DNA from: Ruania rhizosphaerae | Lineage (GTDB): Bacteria > Actinomycetota > Actinomycetes > Actinomycetales > Beutenbergiaceae | Length of the DNA stretch: 64,000 bases | Assembly (NCBI RefSeq): GCF_009805705.1 | Contig: NZ_VSMB01000006.1 | Location: 155,338 to 219,337, forward strand | Direction of reading: 5' to 3' | Part shown: positions 37,404-47,424 of the stretch, piece after piece | Layout: the number at the start of each line of letters is the position of its first letter | Numbering within the stretch: the first letter of the stretch is position 1 | Notes under the pieces: generated by a model | The model's input: only the letters and a program-made list of their open reading frames with translations | Databases searched by the model: none | What the model was told of the DNA's origin: nothing | Made by a program: the position numbers and the translations under genes

Positions 37404-38869
37404 GCGAGAACAACGACGGGCGCGAGAAGCCTGAGAGGACGGGTGCGCAGCCGGACGCGGCGCAGCCGGATGCCGACGCACCCTCCCAGGCAGCCGCGCC
37501 CCAGCAGCCTGAAGCGCACACGGAAGCCGAGCCTGATGGCAGGGGGCCCGAGGACTCCGGTCGTGCCCGTCGGGCCGCCCAGGCCCCGGCCGTTCCGGAC
37601 ACCTCACCGCGACCGCACCCGGTGGACGACGGGCCGACGAGCAGCCAAGCACGCTGGGCGACGTTCCGGCACGAGATGCTCACTGGCAGCTGGCTCCTGA
37701 CGCTACTGGCGATCGTCGCAGCCCTGGTGATCAGCTCGGTCCTGATCGCGGTGGCCGATGCCGATGTCCGCGCCTCGGCCGGGTACTTCTTCGCCCGCCC
37801 CGCCGATCTGCTCTCCGCCGCGTGGTCGAGCATCGCCGGCACCTACGTCGCTCTGTTCCGGGGCTCGGTCTTCGACTACACGGTGCTCACGGGCGGCGGG
37901 GTGGCCGAACTGGGCCGTGCGATCTCGCCGCTGACGAAGACGATGGTGGAGGCGACCCCACTGATCCTGGCGGCACTGGGCATCGGGATCGGGTTCCGAT
38001 CCGGGCTGTTCAACATCGGCGCTCAGGGGCAGGTCCTCATGGGGGCCGCAACCGCCTCCCTCGTGGGATTCACGTTCGTCCCGCCCGGCACCGGCCCCTT
38101 CTCCTCCCTGCTGCACCTGGTACTGGCCCTGGGTGCGGCGGTGCTCGTCGGTGGGTTGTGGGCGGGGATCGCCGGCATCCTCAAGGCCCGCACCGGCGCC
38201 AACGAGGTGATCGTGACGATCATGCTGAACTGGATCGCCACCTACCTCGTGGCCTACCTGCTCACCACTGCGGTGTACCGAGTGCAGGCCAACCGCCCGA
38301 TCGCACCGCACGTGGCCGAGACTGCCGAGCTGCCTTCACTCCTCGGCAGCTGGTCGCCGCTGCACTGGGGCTTCCCCCTCGCACTGCTCGCCGCCCTCGG
38401 CGTGTGGTGGCTCATGGAGCGTTCGACGATCGGCTTCCAGTTCCGGGCGGTCGGGGCGAACATGCACGCTGCCCGCACCGCCGGCATCTCCGTCAACCGG
38501 GTATTCGTGATGGTGATGGTCACCGCCGGTATGCTCGCCGGCGCCGGTGGAGCGATGCAGATCCTCGGTGTCGAGGGCACCTTTCGCGCCAGCAGTGCGG
38601 GCACGATCGGCTTCGATGCGATCACTGTGGCGTTGCTCGGGCGCAACCGCTCCGGCGGGATCGTCGCCGCGGCGATGCTCTTCGGGGCGTTGCGCGCGGG
38701 CGCCGCTCTGATGCAGACCGTGGCCGACACCCCGGTCGACATCATCCTCGTGATCCAGGCGGTGATCGTGTTGTTCATCGCGGCTCCGCCGCTCGTGCGG
38801 ACGCTGTTCAGGCTGCCCGATCCGCAGCGCACGCGAGTCGCGGCCCGTGCGAAGGAGGCCACCAGATGA
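37400..38869 (+). CDS. Nucleoside ABC transporter permease 1
   Basis: This BPD_transp_2 family permease (NupB/YufP type) starts at TTG 37400 inside the ATPase stop (TTGA). The first ~85 residues are a Pro/Ala/Asp/Glu-rich tail, much longer than in most relatives, followed by about nine helices. IGIGFRSGLFNIGAQGQ and GANEVIVTIMLNWIATYL are typical family stretches. GINRVFVMV-like ISVNRVFVMVMVTAGMLAG lies in the second half. The next permease starts in its stop codon. Confidence 0.93.
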   Translation: MSENNDGREKPERTGAQPDAAQPDADAPSQAAAPQQPEAHTEAEPDGRGPEDSGRARRAAQAPAVPDTSPRPHPVDDGPTSSQARWATFRHEMLTGSWLLTLLAIVAALVISSVLIAVADADVRASAGYFFARPADLLSAAWSSIAGTYVALFRGSVFDYTVLTGGGVAELGRAISPLTKTMVEATPLILAALGIGIGFRSGLFNIGAQGQVLMGAATASLVGFTFVPPGTGPFSSLLHLVLALGAAVLVGGLWAGIAGILKARTGANEVIVTIMLNWIATYLVAYLLTTAVYRVQANRPIAPHVAETAELPSLLGSWSPLHWGFPLALLAALGVWWLMERSTIGFQFRAVGANMHAARTAGISVNRVFVMVMVTAGMLAGAGGAMQILGVEGTFRASSAGTIGFDAITVALLGRNRSGGIVAAAMLFGALRAGAALMQTVADTPVDIILVIQAVIVLFIAAPPLVRTLFRLPDPQRTRVAARAKEATR

Positions 38870-40143
38870 GTGTCAGCGCTCCTACCCGCCCGACGCGCGA
38901 TCCCGTCCTTCTTGCCCCGATCTCCTGGCGCACGCCCATCATCATGACTGTGCTGGCGGCGCTCGCGTTGTTCGGGTTCGCGCTGTTCACACCGGCTGGG
39001 CTCGAGTCGACGATCGAACTCACTGGTGCGAGCGCCGCGTGGCAGTTGCCAGACCTGGTGATCGGCTCCCGCGCGGCGGCTCTGGCGCTGGTTCTGGTGG
39101 CGTTCGCCCTGGCTGGGCTGAGCTTCTGGACCGCGCAGAACCGTCGTCGCTCGATGGCCGTGCCGGTGGTGTTCGGGATCTGCCTGGTGTTCGCGTTCCT
39201 GATCTGGGCCGTGGCCGGGAATGCCTCTGGTCTCCCCTTGCCGTTCCTGCTCAGCACGGCCATGACGGCGGCGCTGCCGCTGATCTTCGGCGCATTCGCC
39301 GGGCTCCTGTGCGAGCGTTCCGGCGTCATCAACATCGCGATCGAGGGGCAGCTGCTCGCCGGTGCCTTCCTCACCGCCGTCCTGGCGACTGTGGCCGGCA
39401 ACGCCTACGTCGGGCTGATCGCCGCCCCGGTTGGCGGTGCCCTCGTGGGACTGATTCTCGCTGTCTTCTCCATCAAGTACCGGGTGGATCAGATCATCGT
39501 CGGCGTGGTGGTCAACGTGTTGGTGCTGGGGCTGACCAGCTACCTGTTCTCCACGGTGCTCTCTGACGATCCGCTGCGTCTGAACAACCCTCCGCAGCTG
39601 CCTGCATTGCGTATCCCGTTGCTGGCGGACATTCCGGTGGTCGGTGAGGCCCTCTTCAACCAGAACATCATCGTCTACGCCATGTACGCGGCCGTGGTGG
39701 CCCTGCACATCGGCCTGTTCCGCAGCCGCTGGGGACTGCGCGTGCGGGCCGTGGGTGAGCACCCGAAGGCAGCCGACACGGTCGGTATCGACGTCAACCG
39801 CACCCGCTATCGCAACGTCGTCTTCGGCTCCGCCGTGGCAGGTTTCGGCGGTGCGTCGATGGTGGCGGCCGGGCTGGCGTTCACCAAGGAGGTCACCGAG
39901 GGGCGCGGCTACATCGCGCTGGCCGCGATGATCCTCGGCCGGTGGAGCCCCACGGGGGCGCTCGCCGCCGCCCTGCTGTTCGGCTTCGCCGACTCCCTGA
40001 ACCGGGTGCTGAACAACATCGGCTCTCCGGTGCCGTACGAGATCCTCGCCATGCTGCCCTATCTGGCCACGATCTTCGCGGTGGCCGGCCTGGTCGGGCG
40101 GGTGCGCCCGCCGGCGGGCGCAGGGAAGGCCTACCCCTCATGA
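38866..40143 (+). CDS. Nucleoside ABC transporter permease 2
   Basis: The second BPD_transp_2 permease (NupC/YufQ type) has 425 residues and about ten helices. GLLCERSGVINIAIEGQLLAGAF matches the ERSGVINIGIEG mark of this subunit. AVGEHPKAADTVGIDVNRTRY is also diagnostic. ATG 38866 overlaps the previous stop (ATGA). Its N-terminal half has two more helices than usual, before the core. cdd begins in its own stop codon. Confidence 0.93.
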   Translation: MSVSAPTRPTRDPVLLAPISWRTPIIMTVLAALALFGFALFTPAGLESTIELTGASAAWQLPDLVIGSRAAALALVLVAFALAGLSFWTAQNRRRSMAVPVVFGICLVFAFLIWAVAGNASGLPLPFLLSTAMTAALPLIFGAFAGLLCERSGVINIAIEGQLLAGAFLTAVLATVAGNAYVGLIAAPVGGALVGLILAVFSIKYRVDQIIVGVVVNVLVLGLTSYLFSTVLSDDPLRLNNPPQLPALRIPLLADIPVVGEALFNQNIIVYAMYAAVVALHIGLFRSRWGLRVRAVGEHPKAADTVGIDVNRTRYRNVVFGSAVAGFGGASMVAAGLAFTKEVTEGRGYIALAAMILGRWSPTGALAAALLFGFADSLNRVLNNIGSPVPYEILAMLPYLATIFAVAGLVGRVRPPAGAGKAYPS

Positions 40144-40592
40144 CGGCGGAGCCTCCCGGCGAGGTGACCTCACCCGGCGGGGGGAGGGACGCCGTCGACT
40201 GGGACGCGTTGCGGGAGGCAGCCCAGCAGGTGATGCGGCGTGCCTACGTGCCCTACTCGCGCTATCCGGTCGGGGCGGCGGCGCTCACGGACGCAGGGGA
40301 CGTCGTCGTGGGCTGCAATGTGGAGAACGCCGCGTACGGGGTGACCCTGTGCGCGGAGTGCTCGCTGGTGTCGGCACTGATCACCGGGGGCGGTGGTCGA
40401 CTGGTGGCCTTCACGTGCGTCGACTCGCGCGGAGAGCAGATCATGCCGTGCGGGCGCTGCCGGCAGCTGCTGTGGGAGCACGGCGGCCCGGAATTGCTCG
40501 TCGATTCGGTGGCCGGGATCTGCACGATGAACGAGGTGCTCCCGGGCGCCTTCGGGCCCGAGGACTTGGGCCGGGGCCAGCGCGAGACCTGA
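40140..40592 (+). CDS. cdd: Cytidine deaminase
   Basis: It deaminates cytidine and deoxycytidine to (deoxy)uridine. The zinc site consists of CAECS (Cys and catalytic Glu; Cys replaces His as in tetrameric bacterial CDAs) and PCGRCRQ. YVPYSRYPVGAAAL and GCNVENAAYG bind substrate. At 150 residues it is of the homotetramer type, with an N-terminal extension of about 18. ATG overlaps the permease stop, so import and deamination are co-translated. Confidence 0.95.
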   Translation: MTAEPPGEVTSPGGGRDAVDWDALREAAQQVMRRAYVPYSRYPVGAAALTDAGDVVVGCNVENAAYGVTLCAECSLVSALITGGGGRLVAFTCVDSRGEQIMPCGRCRQLLWEHGGPELLVDSVAGICTMNEVLPGAFGPEDLGRGQRET

Positions 40593-40601
40593 GCCCACCG
40601 A

Positions 40602-40713
40602 AATCCGTCGTCGATCTGGTCGCCCACGGTAGCCAAATCGACGAGGGATTCCGGACCGATGCGAATCGCTCGTCGAATTGGTCGTTGAGAGGTAGCCAGA
40701 TCGACGACGGATT
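40602..40713. repeat. Compound family A palindrome (two elements in tandem)
   Basis: An outer pair of 18-base arms (40602-40619 and 40696-40713, core CGTCGTCGATCTGG) is perfectly complementary. Between them lie a second right arm (CCAAATCGACGAGGGATT, about 40633) and a second left arm (AATCGCTCGTCGAATTGG, about 40664), so the order is L-R-L-R. The loops TCGCCCACGGTAG and TCGTTGAGAGGTAG resemble each other. It separates cdd from deoA. Confidence 0.85.
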
Positions 40714-40729
40714 CCGGGGGAGGCGGTCG

Positions 40730-40735
40730 TAAGGT
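40730..40735 (+). promoter_or_regulatory. -10 box of a leaderless deoA promoter
   Basis: TAAGGT ends six bases before ATG 40742, just after the compound palindrome, so deoA probably has its own promoter. Confidence 0.5.
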
Positions 40736-40741
40736 GAGGCC

Positions 40742-42028
<1,287 letters not shown>

Positions 42029-42047
42029 CGAGAGGGAGGCAGCAGGA

Positions 42048-42503
42048 GTGGAGCCGGCCGAGTACGACGACGAGCACGACGACCCGGACGAGGCCCGTTC
42101 CGCCGAGGGGGACGATGGCGGCGCCGAGGAGGAGGAGACCCGTCGTCCGCGCTCGGTGTATGGGGTCGGCACGGAACCCGATGTGCGATTCTCGCTCGCG
42201 AACGAGCGCACCGCGCTGGCGTGGCTGCGCACCGGTCTGACCCTCGTGGCCGGTGGTGTCGCCCTCACCACTCTCGCCTCCTTCGGTGAGGGCAACGAGG
42301 TGCTCGACATCATCGCCGGGATGGCCTGCCTGGCCGGTGGTGTGCTCGCACTGGCAGCGATCTCGGGCTGGCGACGGCGCGAGCGGGCGCTGCGCCTCGG
42401 GGAGCCGTTGCCCGCGCCACGGATCCTGCCGGTGCTGGTGGCGGCGGTTGCCCTGTTCGCTTTGGCCATGGCCGGGTATGCGGTCTACCAGGTGGTGACG
42501 TGA
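42048..42503 (+). CDS. DUF202 (YidH-like) membrane protein 1
   Basis: The 151-residue protein has an acidic N-terminal tail of ~40 residues, then the DUF202 stretch VRFSLANERTALAWLRTGLTLVAGGVAL and three helices. GTG 42048 has GGGAGG eight bases upstream. The following DUF202 gene overlaps its stop (GTGA). Role unknown; the pair is inserted in the salvage cluster between deoA and add. Confidence 0.85.
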   Translation: MEPAEYDDEHDDPDEARSAEGDDGGAEEEETRRPRSVYGVGTEPDVRFSLANERTALAWLRTGLTLVAGGVALTTLASFGEGNEVLDIIAGMACLAGGVLALAAISGWRRRERALRLGEPLPAPRILPVLVAAVALFALAMAGYAVYQVVT

Positions 42504-42826
42504 AAACTCCCGTGACCACGGCCGGGCTGGAGGGAGACTCTGGTGCGCAACCGCAGCGCACGATGCTCTCCTGGCACCGGACCGTGCTCTCGGTGACGCT
42601 TGGAACCCTGGTGGTTTCGCTCACCGCGCAGCGTCAGGAGCACTCGATCATCGCGGCGATCGCGGCGCTGGCGGCGTTCGCCCTGCTGGCCACCGTGCTG
42701 CGGAGCCTGCGACGGTGGGGGCCGTACGCCCCCGCCCGGTGGGATGTCCTGCGGCTGACGTGCGGCGCCGTGGTGGTGCTGGGGGGAATGGGGCTGATGC
42801 TCGCGATGGCGAACCTGCTGGGCTGA
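42500..42826 (+). CDS. DUF202 membrane protein 2
   Basis: The 108-residue protein has QRTMLSWHRTVLSVTLGTLVV, the DUF202 core, and three helices. It overlaps the first DUF202 gene by four bases, so the two products probably act together in the membrane. No catalytic residues are evident. Confidence 0.8.
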   Translation: MKTPVTTAGLEGDSGAQPQRTMLSWHRTVLSVTLGTLVVSLTAQRQEHSIIAAIAALAAFALLATVLRSLRRWGPYAPARWDVLRLTCGAVVVLGGMGLMLAMANLLG

Positions 42827-42848
42827 GGGAAGCCGACGGGCGTCTCCC

Positions 42849-42934
42849 GCGCATTCGAATCCCGCTGCGTCGCTGGAATCCCGCTCGAGGTAGCAGTACC
42901 GGGATTCGATCGAGGTAGCGGGATTCCCATGCGG
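42849..42934. repeat. Palindromic repeat, family B copy 2
   Basis: GCATTCGAATCCCGCT at the left is matched by AGCGGGATTCCCATGC at the right. Internal GGAATCCCGCTCGAGGTAGC and GGGATTCGATCGAGGTAGC are further copies. It shares about 32 bases with the element at 5122. It lies just upstream of the add promoter. Confidence 0.65.
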
Positions 42935-42948
42935 TTGTGACTCGCGGA

Positions 42949-42954
42949 TAGGCT
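42949..42954 (+). promoter_or_regulatory. -10 box of a leaderless add promoter
   Basis: TAGGCT ends six bases before ATG 42961. Confidence 0.55.
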
Positions 42955-42960
42955 CGGCTC

Positions 42961-44049
42961 ATGACGCTCTCCCCGGACACCATCGCCGCACTGCCGAAGG
43001 TCCTGCTGCACGACCATCTCGATGGCGGGCTGCGCCCGGCCACGATGATCGAGCTCGCCGCCGAGGTGGGCCACGAGCTACCCGCCACCAACCCTGACGA
43101 ACTCGGTCGCTGGTTCGTTGACGCCGCCGACTCCGGCACGCTGGTGCGCTACCTCGAGACCTTCGAGCACACCGTGGCCGTGATGCAGACCGAGGAGGCG
43201 CTACACCGGGTGGCCAAGGAGGCGGTGCTCGATCTGGCCACCGATGGCGTCGTCTACGCCGAGCAGCGGTACGCGCCTGAGCAGCACCTGCGCCGGGGCC
43301 TGAGCCTGCAGCAGGTGGTCGATGCCGTGCACGCGGGGATTGCCGACGGCGTAGCCCAGGCTGCCGAGGAAGGCATGCGTATCGAGGTGGGGACGCTGCT
43401 CTCAGCGCTGCGGCAGGCTGACAATGCCGACGAGATCGCCGAGCTCACGCTCGCGAACCGCGATGCCGGGACGGTCGGGTTCGACATCGCCGGGCCGGAG
43501 GACGGCTTCCCGCCCTCACGCCAGCTCAGCGCGTTCCGGATGCTGCGCGAGGCGAACATGCCCTACACCGTGCACGCCGGGGAGGCGGCCGGCGTGGAGA
43601 GCGTCTGGGAGGCGCTGCAGGTGTGTGGTGCGCTGCGGTTGGGCCACGGGGTGCGCATCATCGAGGACATCGAGGTCGAGACCGTGGAGGACGGGCTGGA
43701 CGCCACCTTCGGTCAGGTGGCCGCCTGGGTGCTGGACCGCCAGATCCCGCTGGAGGTGTGCCCCTGCTCGAACCTGCAGACAGGCATTGCGCCGACGATC
43801 GCCATGCACCCGGTGAGCACACTGCGGGACCTGGGCTTCGCCGTCACGATCAACACCGACAACCGGCTCATGTCCGGCACGTCGATGACCCACGAGATGC
43901 AGCTGCTGACCGGCGAGGCCGGCTGGGACCTGGACGATCTGGAGGAGGCGACCCTGCAGGCCGCGTGGAACGCATTCGCGCCGTATCACGTGAAGCAGGC
44001 GATCGTCACCGACCAGATCATCCCCGGGTTCGAGGCGGCACGCGGCTGA
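42961..44049 (+). CDS. add: Adenosine deaminase
   Basis: It converts (deoxy)adenosine to (deoxy)inosine. The zinc ligands and catalytic residues are visible: HDHLDGGLRP near the N-terminus (many ADAs have HVHLDG), TVHAGEAAG (catalytic Glu and His), LGHGVRI and INTDNRLMSGTSM with the zinc-binding Asp. The 362 residues are typical. It closes the nucleoside cluster; its inosine product can be phosphorolysed by the purine nucleoside phosphorylase at 61502. Confidence 0.95.
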   Translation: MTLSPDTIAALPKVLLHDHLDGGLRPATMIELAAEVGHELPATNPDELGRWFVDAADSGTLVRYLETFEHTVAVMQTEEALHRVAKEAVLDLATDGVVYAEQRYAPEQHLRRGLSLQQVVDAVHAGIADGVAQAAEEGMRIEVGTLLSALRQADNADEIAELTLANRDAGTVGFDIAGPEDGFPPSRQLSAFRMLREANMPYTVHAGEAAGVESVWEALQVCGALRLGHGVRIIEDIEVETVEDGLDATFGQVAAWVLDRQIPLEVCPCSNLQTGIAPTIAMHPVSTLRDLGFAVTINTDNRLMSGTSMTHEMQLLTGEAGWDLDDLEEATLQAAWNAFAPYHVKQAIVTDQIIPGFEAARG

Positions 44050-44097
44050 CACGCCGCACGAAGGGACGCCGGGCTCCATCTCGCGCGTGGGCTCCGG

Positions 44098-44763
44098 CTA
44101 CACCTCGTCCACTTCGAGATTCCGGCGCAGGATCGGTACGCCCGGCCCGTCCAGTTCGTCGACGTAGGCGGTGCGGCCGGCCATGCTCATCACCAGGGCG
44201 AGCGTCGACCCGGTGACCAGGGGGCCGGATCCGGCGGAGAAGGCGCTGTCGTGCGCACGCAGTTCCACGTTCCGTACGTGGGTGCGGCTGTTCACCGCGA
44301 AGTCTCGCCGGGCGAAGAACTGCGCCACCGGTATCAGGGCCTCGGTGCTCGGGGTGTGAGGCAGGCCCAGCGGGCGTCGGATGACCTGCGCGTGGACGAC
44401 GATCTCACCCAGATACGCCGCCGTGTGGCCCGAGGGCGCAGTGGTGCTGCCGACGATGCGGCGAAACCGGTCGAGCGTATCTGCTGGGGTCGGTCCGCGG
44501 TGGTCGGCGATCCGGCGGTCGTTGTGCACGTCGGGACGAAAGCGGGCGCCGAGCATACTGCGCAGCCAGCTCCATTGGTTCAGGCTCGCTGCGGTGATGA
44601 GGTGGGCCACGACGTCTTCGACGTCCCACTGGCTGCACAGGCTCTGGTGGCGCCACTGTTCGCTGCTCAGGCTGGCGAGATCCTCCGCGAGAGCGCTTCG
44701 CTCGTCACGTGCCAGGGCCCACAGGTCATCGTCCTGCCACGTTGTTGCTGTCTGTGCCACCAC
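44098..44763 (-). CDS. Maleylpyruvate isomerase-like (MDMPI/DinB) family protein
   Basis: The 221-residue protein has a DinB-like four-helix domain with SLCSQWDVEDVVAHLI (metal-site His in the last part) and GEIVVHAQVIRRPLG, as in the mycothiol-dependent maleylpyruvate isomerase family. The GSTLALVMSMAGR segment near residue 185 is also common in these proteins. AAGGAG precedes the GTG start. It is divergent from an HxlR-type regulator. Members often use mycothiol; the reaction is unknown here. Confidence 0.8.
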   Translation of the reverse strand: MVAQTATTWQDDDLWALARDERSALAEDLASLSSEQWRHQSLCSQWDVEDVVAHLITAASLNQWSWLRSMLGARFRPDVHNDRRIADHRGPTPADTLDRFRRIVGSTTAPSGHTAAYLGEIVVHAQVIRRPLGLPHTPSTEALIPVAQFFARRDFAVNSRTHVRNVELRAHDSAFSAGSGPLVTGSTLALVMSMAGRTAYVDELDGPGVPILRRNLEVDEV

Positions 44764-44810
44764 GGCTCCTTCTGCTGGGGGCTGACGAGAACCCCTCGCG
44801 CCTCTCGGAA

Positions 44811-44853
44811 ACTATGAATAATGAAGTCAACACTTCGATAGTCATAGTACAAT
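44811..44853. promoter_or_regulatory. 38-bp nested operator and -10 box between MDMPI and HxlR genes
   Basis: ACTATGA (44811-44817) mirrors TCATAGT (44842-44848), and GAAGT (44823-44827) mirrors ACTTC (44832-44836), both about the same centre. TACAAT (44848-44853) ends six bases before the regulator ATG. The stretch is markedly AT-rich. A dimeric HxlR-type protein bound here would block its own promoter and probably that of the divergent gene. Confidence 0.65.
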
Positions 44854-44859
44854 CTGGTC

Positions 44860-45552
44860 ATGGTGTCTCGACGGTCGTACGGTTCGTACAACGACGGCTG
44901 CGCGTCTGCCCACGCGCTCGATCTCGTCGGGGACCGATGGACGCTGATCGTGGTCCGGGAACTGCTGCTGGGCCCCAAGCGCTTTTCCGACCTGGAGCGG
45001 GACATCATCGGAATCGGACCGGCCGTCCTCACCCAGCGCTTGCAGGACCTGACCGCCCGGGGAATCGCCGAACGCCGCCGGCTGCCCGGCCCGGGGCGGG
45101 CCGACGCCTACGAGCTCACCGCGTGGGGCTATCAGCTGGAAGCGGTCAATACGGCGCTCTCGGCCTGGGCGGTCGGCTCCCCAGGTCTTCCCCGCGATGC
45201 GGATATGAGCCCCGACACCCTCGTCCTGGCGATGCGAGCCCATGCACGGCCACTTCCCGGACTTACACACGAGTGGCGTGTGAGCCTGAACCTGAGTGAC
45301 TCCCGGCGCGCCGACGCCGAGCCGGTGGAGTATCTGGCCCGAGTCGCCGAGCACGGTGCGGAGGTGGTCAAGTCGTTCTCCCCGCAACAGGTGGCCGCCA
45401 CGGTCGCGGCCACCACGCGGGAGTGGAAGTCGTGCGTGATCGGCGGGGTCGCGCTCGAGGATGTCCCGGGTCTCCACGTCGAGGGGAGTGTTGATGCGGT
45501 GCACCGGCTGATCGACGCGACCTCACTTGCGGGCCCGAGCCTGCAGGCGTAG
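44860..45552 (+). CDS. HxlR-type transcriptional regulator with C-terminal ligand domain
   Basis: Residues ~10-105 form the winged helix of the HxlR family: CASAHALDLVGDRWTLIVVRELLLGPKRFSDLERDIIGIGPAVLTQRL. The remaining ~120 residues may be an SCP2-like ligand-binding domain. Such two-domain regulators often control adjacent enzymes, here the divergent MDMPI-type gene. Likely leaderless and autoregulated (see the operator). Confidence 0.85.
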   Translation: MVSRRSYGSYNDGCASAHALDLVGDRWTLIVVRELLLGPKRFSDLERDIIGIGPAVLTQRLQDLTARGIAERRRLPGPGRADAYELTAWGYQLEAVNTALSAWAVGSPGLPRDADMSPDTLVLAMRAHARPLPGLTHEWRVSLNLSDSRRADAEPVEYLARVAEHGAEVVKSFSPQQVAATVAATTREWKSCVIGGVALEDVPGLHVEGSVDAVHRLIDATSLAGPSLQA

Positions 45553-45692
45553 TCGCAGGCGTCCTGCGACGATCGCGCGTGCGTGAGACACCTCACCGCA
45601 CGGTGCGGGTGGCGGCTGTCGATGACATACGCTCATCGGAGCTCAGCTCATCGATACGGCTGCGATCCAGCTATCACCCCGAGGAGATCACC

Positions 45693-46553
45693 GTGCGCGT
45701 ACGCGCTCTCATCCCCGCCGTTGCACTCGCCCTCACCCTCGCGGCGTGCACGGACCCCAGTGGCAGCACCGACGGCGACGAGAGCCCCGGCGCCACCGAC
45801 GCCTCGTCGCAGTGCGACGCCGGTGCCCTGCCGACCATCACGGATGGCACGCTCACCGTCGGAACGTCGGTTCCCTACGAGCCCTGGTATGTGGGCGAGG
45901 ACCCAGCCACCGGTGAGGGTTTCGAGTCGGCGCTGGTGTACGCCGTGGCCGAGGAACTGGGCTACAGCGTCGATGACGTGGTGTGGGAAGAGGTGACCTT
46001 CGAGCAGATCGTCGCCCCGAGCATCAAGCCGTTCGACTTCGCGGCCTACCAGACCACCATCACCGAGGAGCGGGCCGAGGTGGTGGACTTCTCCTCCCCG
46101 TACCTGACCACCGCCCAGGGCGTGGTTGTGGACGAGTCGGGTGACTATGCGGACGCTGCGGCGCTCTCCGACTTCGAGGGCGCCCGGGTGGGCGTGACGG
46201 CCGGCCAGACCTCGATGCCGATCTCTGAGGCCGCGTGGGGTGACGCCGTCGAGCTCGTGCCCTATGACGATGCCGGCCAGGCGATGCAGGCGATGACCAA
46301 CGGGCAGATCGACGCTGTGGTGATGGACGTCAACCAGGCGATGGCAGCTTCGACTGTGTACTTCCCGGATTCGGACGTGGTCGGCACGCTGCCCGAGGAG
46401 GGGGACCCGTCTCAGCTCGGGTTCGTGCTCGACCGGGACTCCGAGCTGACCTCGTGCATCTCGGCCGCTGTGGAGGCGCTCGAGGAGGACGGGACGATCG
46501 CTGAACTGAGCAGCGAGTGGCTGGGGACCGAGGGGATCCTCGAGCTCGGCTGA
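45693..46553 (+). CDS. ABC transporter substrate-binding lipoprotein (amino-acid type, family 3)
   Basis: A signal peptide ending LTLAAC predicts a lipoprotein. The mature part is a family-3 binding protein (LTVGTSVPYEPWYVGE, GFESALVYAVAEELGYSVDDVVWEEVTFEQIVAPSIKPFDFAAYQTTITEERAEVVDFSSPYL split by the usual hinge). The GTG has GAGGAG six bases upstream. Permease and ATPase genes follow without gaps. The ligand is probably a polar amino acid or related compound. Confidence 0.93.
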   Translation: MRVRALIPAVALALTLAACTDPSGSTDGDESPGATDASSQCDAGALPTITDGTLTVGTSVPYEPWYVGEDPATGEGFESALVYAVAEELGYSVDDVVWEEVTFEQIVAPSIKPFDFAAYQTTITEERAEVVDFSSPYLTTAQGVVVDESGDYADAAALSDFEGARVGVTAGQTSMPISEAAWGDAVELVPYDDAGQAMQAMTNGQIDAVVMDVNQAMAASTVYFPDSDVVGTLPEEGDPSQLGFVLDRDSELTSCISAAVEALEEDGTIAELSSEWLGTEGILELG

Positions 46554-46563
46554 TCCGACTCGC

Positions 46564-47424
46564 ATGACCACCTGGCAGCCGTCCGAGAGAGCACTGCAGC
46601 GTGCCGCCTACCGGGCGGGACGCCGTCGGCGTTCCTTCGGCGTGGCGCTGCTCAGCACCGTGGTGGTGGCGGCCCTGGCGTGGTGGGTGCTGGTGACCTC
46701 GCCGGGCTGGGAGCGCGCACGGGAGACTTTCTTCGACCCGGCCGAATTCACCGACGTGCTGCCCGGCATCGCCGAGGGCCTGTGGCTGAACCTGCGGGTC
46801 TGGCTGATCGCCGGGGCAGTCTCGCTGGTGCTCGGATTGCTGCTGGCGATTGCCCGGACCACTACCGCGCCCGCACTGTTCCCGTTACGTGCCGCGGTGG
46901 TGGGGTACGTGGACATCTTCCGTGGTGTGCCGGTGCTGCTGGTGCTGCTGTTGGTGGGCTTCGGACTGCCGGCGCTGCGGCTGCCGTGGCTGCCGAACCA
47001 GGCGGCGTTCCTCGGCTCCCTCGCTCTGGTGCTCACCTATTCGGCGTACCTGTCGGAGATCTTCCGCGCCGGGATCGAGTCGGTGCACCCGTCCCAGGTG
47101 GCAGCCGCCCGGGCACTGGGTCTCACCCGTGGGCAGACCACGCGGCGGGTCGTGGTTCCGCAGGCGGTGCGCAACGTGGTGCCGGCGCTGCTGAACATGG
47201 TGGTGGCGTTGCAGAAGGACTCGGGGTTGATCTCGGTGCTGGGCGCCGTCGACGCGATCCGGGTGGCCGAGATCGCGGTGACCGGCAGCTACAACTTCAC
47301 CCCGTACGTGGCCGCGGGCTTCCTGTTCCTGTTGGTGTCGGTGCCGCTGACGCGGGCAGTGGATGCGTACAACGCTCGCCGGGGCTGGCGGGGCGCGCGC
47401 GGTGCTGCGGTGGGCATCCGATGA
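46564..47424 (+). CDS. Amino-acid type ABC transporter permease
   Basis: The 286-residue protein belongs to the HisMQ/GlnP permease type: GLWLNLRVWLIAGAVSLVLG at the first core helix and the EAA loop SEIFRAGIESVHPSQVAAARALGLTRGQTTRRVVVPQAVRNVVPALLN. A single permease suggests it works as a homodimer. An extra basic N-terminus precedes the first helix. It starts ten bases after the binding-protein gene. Confidence 0.94.
   Translation: MTTWQPSERALQRAAYRAGRRRRSFGVALLSTVVVAALAWWVLVTSPGWERARETFFDPAEFTDVLPGIAEGLWLNLRVWLIAGAVSLVLGLLLAIARTTTAPALFPLRAAVVGYVDIFRGVPVLLVLLLVGFGLPALRLPWLPNQAAFLGSLALVLTYSAYLSEIFRAGIESVHPSQVAAARALGLTRGQTTRRVVVPQAVRNVVPALLNMVVALQKDSGLISVLGAVDAIRVAEIAVTGSYNFTPYVAAGFLFLLVSVPLTRAVDAYNARRGWRGARGAAVGIR

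Noticed and set aside
22360..40713. Regularly spaced repeats as a CRISPR array
   Set aside because: The palindromes are kilobases apart, at gene ends, with no regular spacers and no cas genes in the window.
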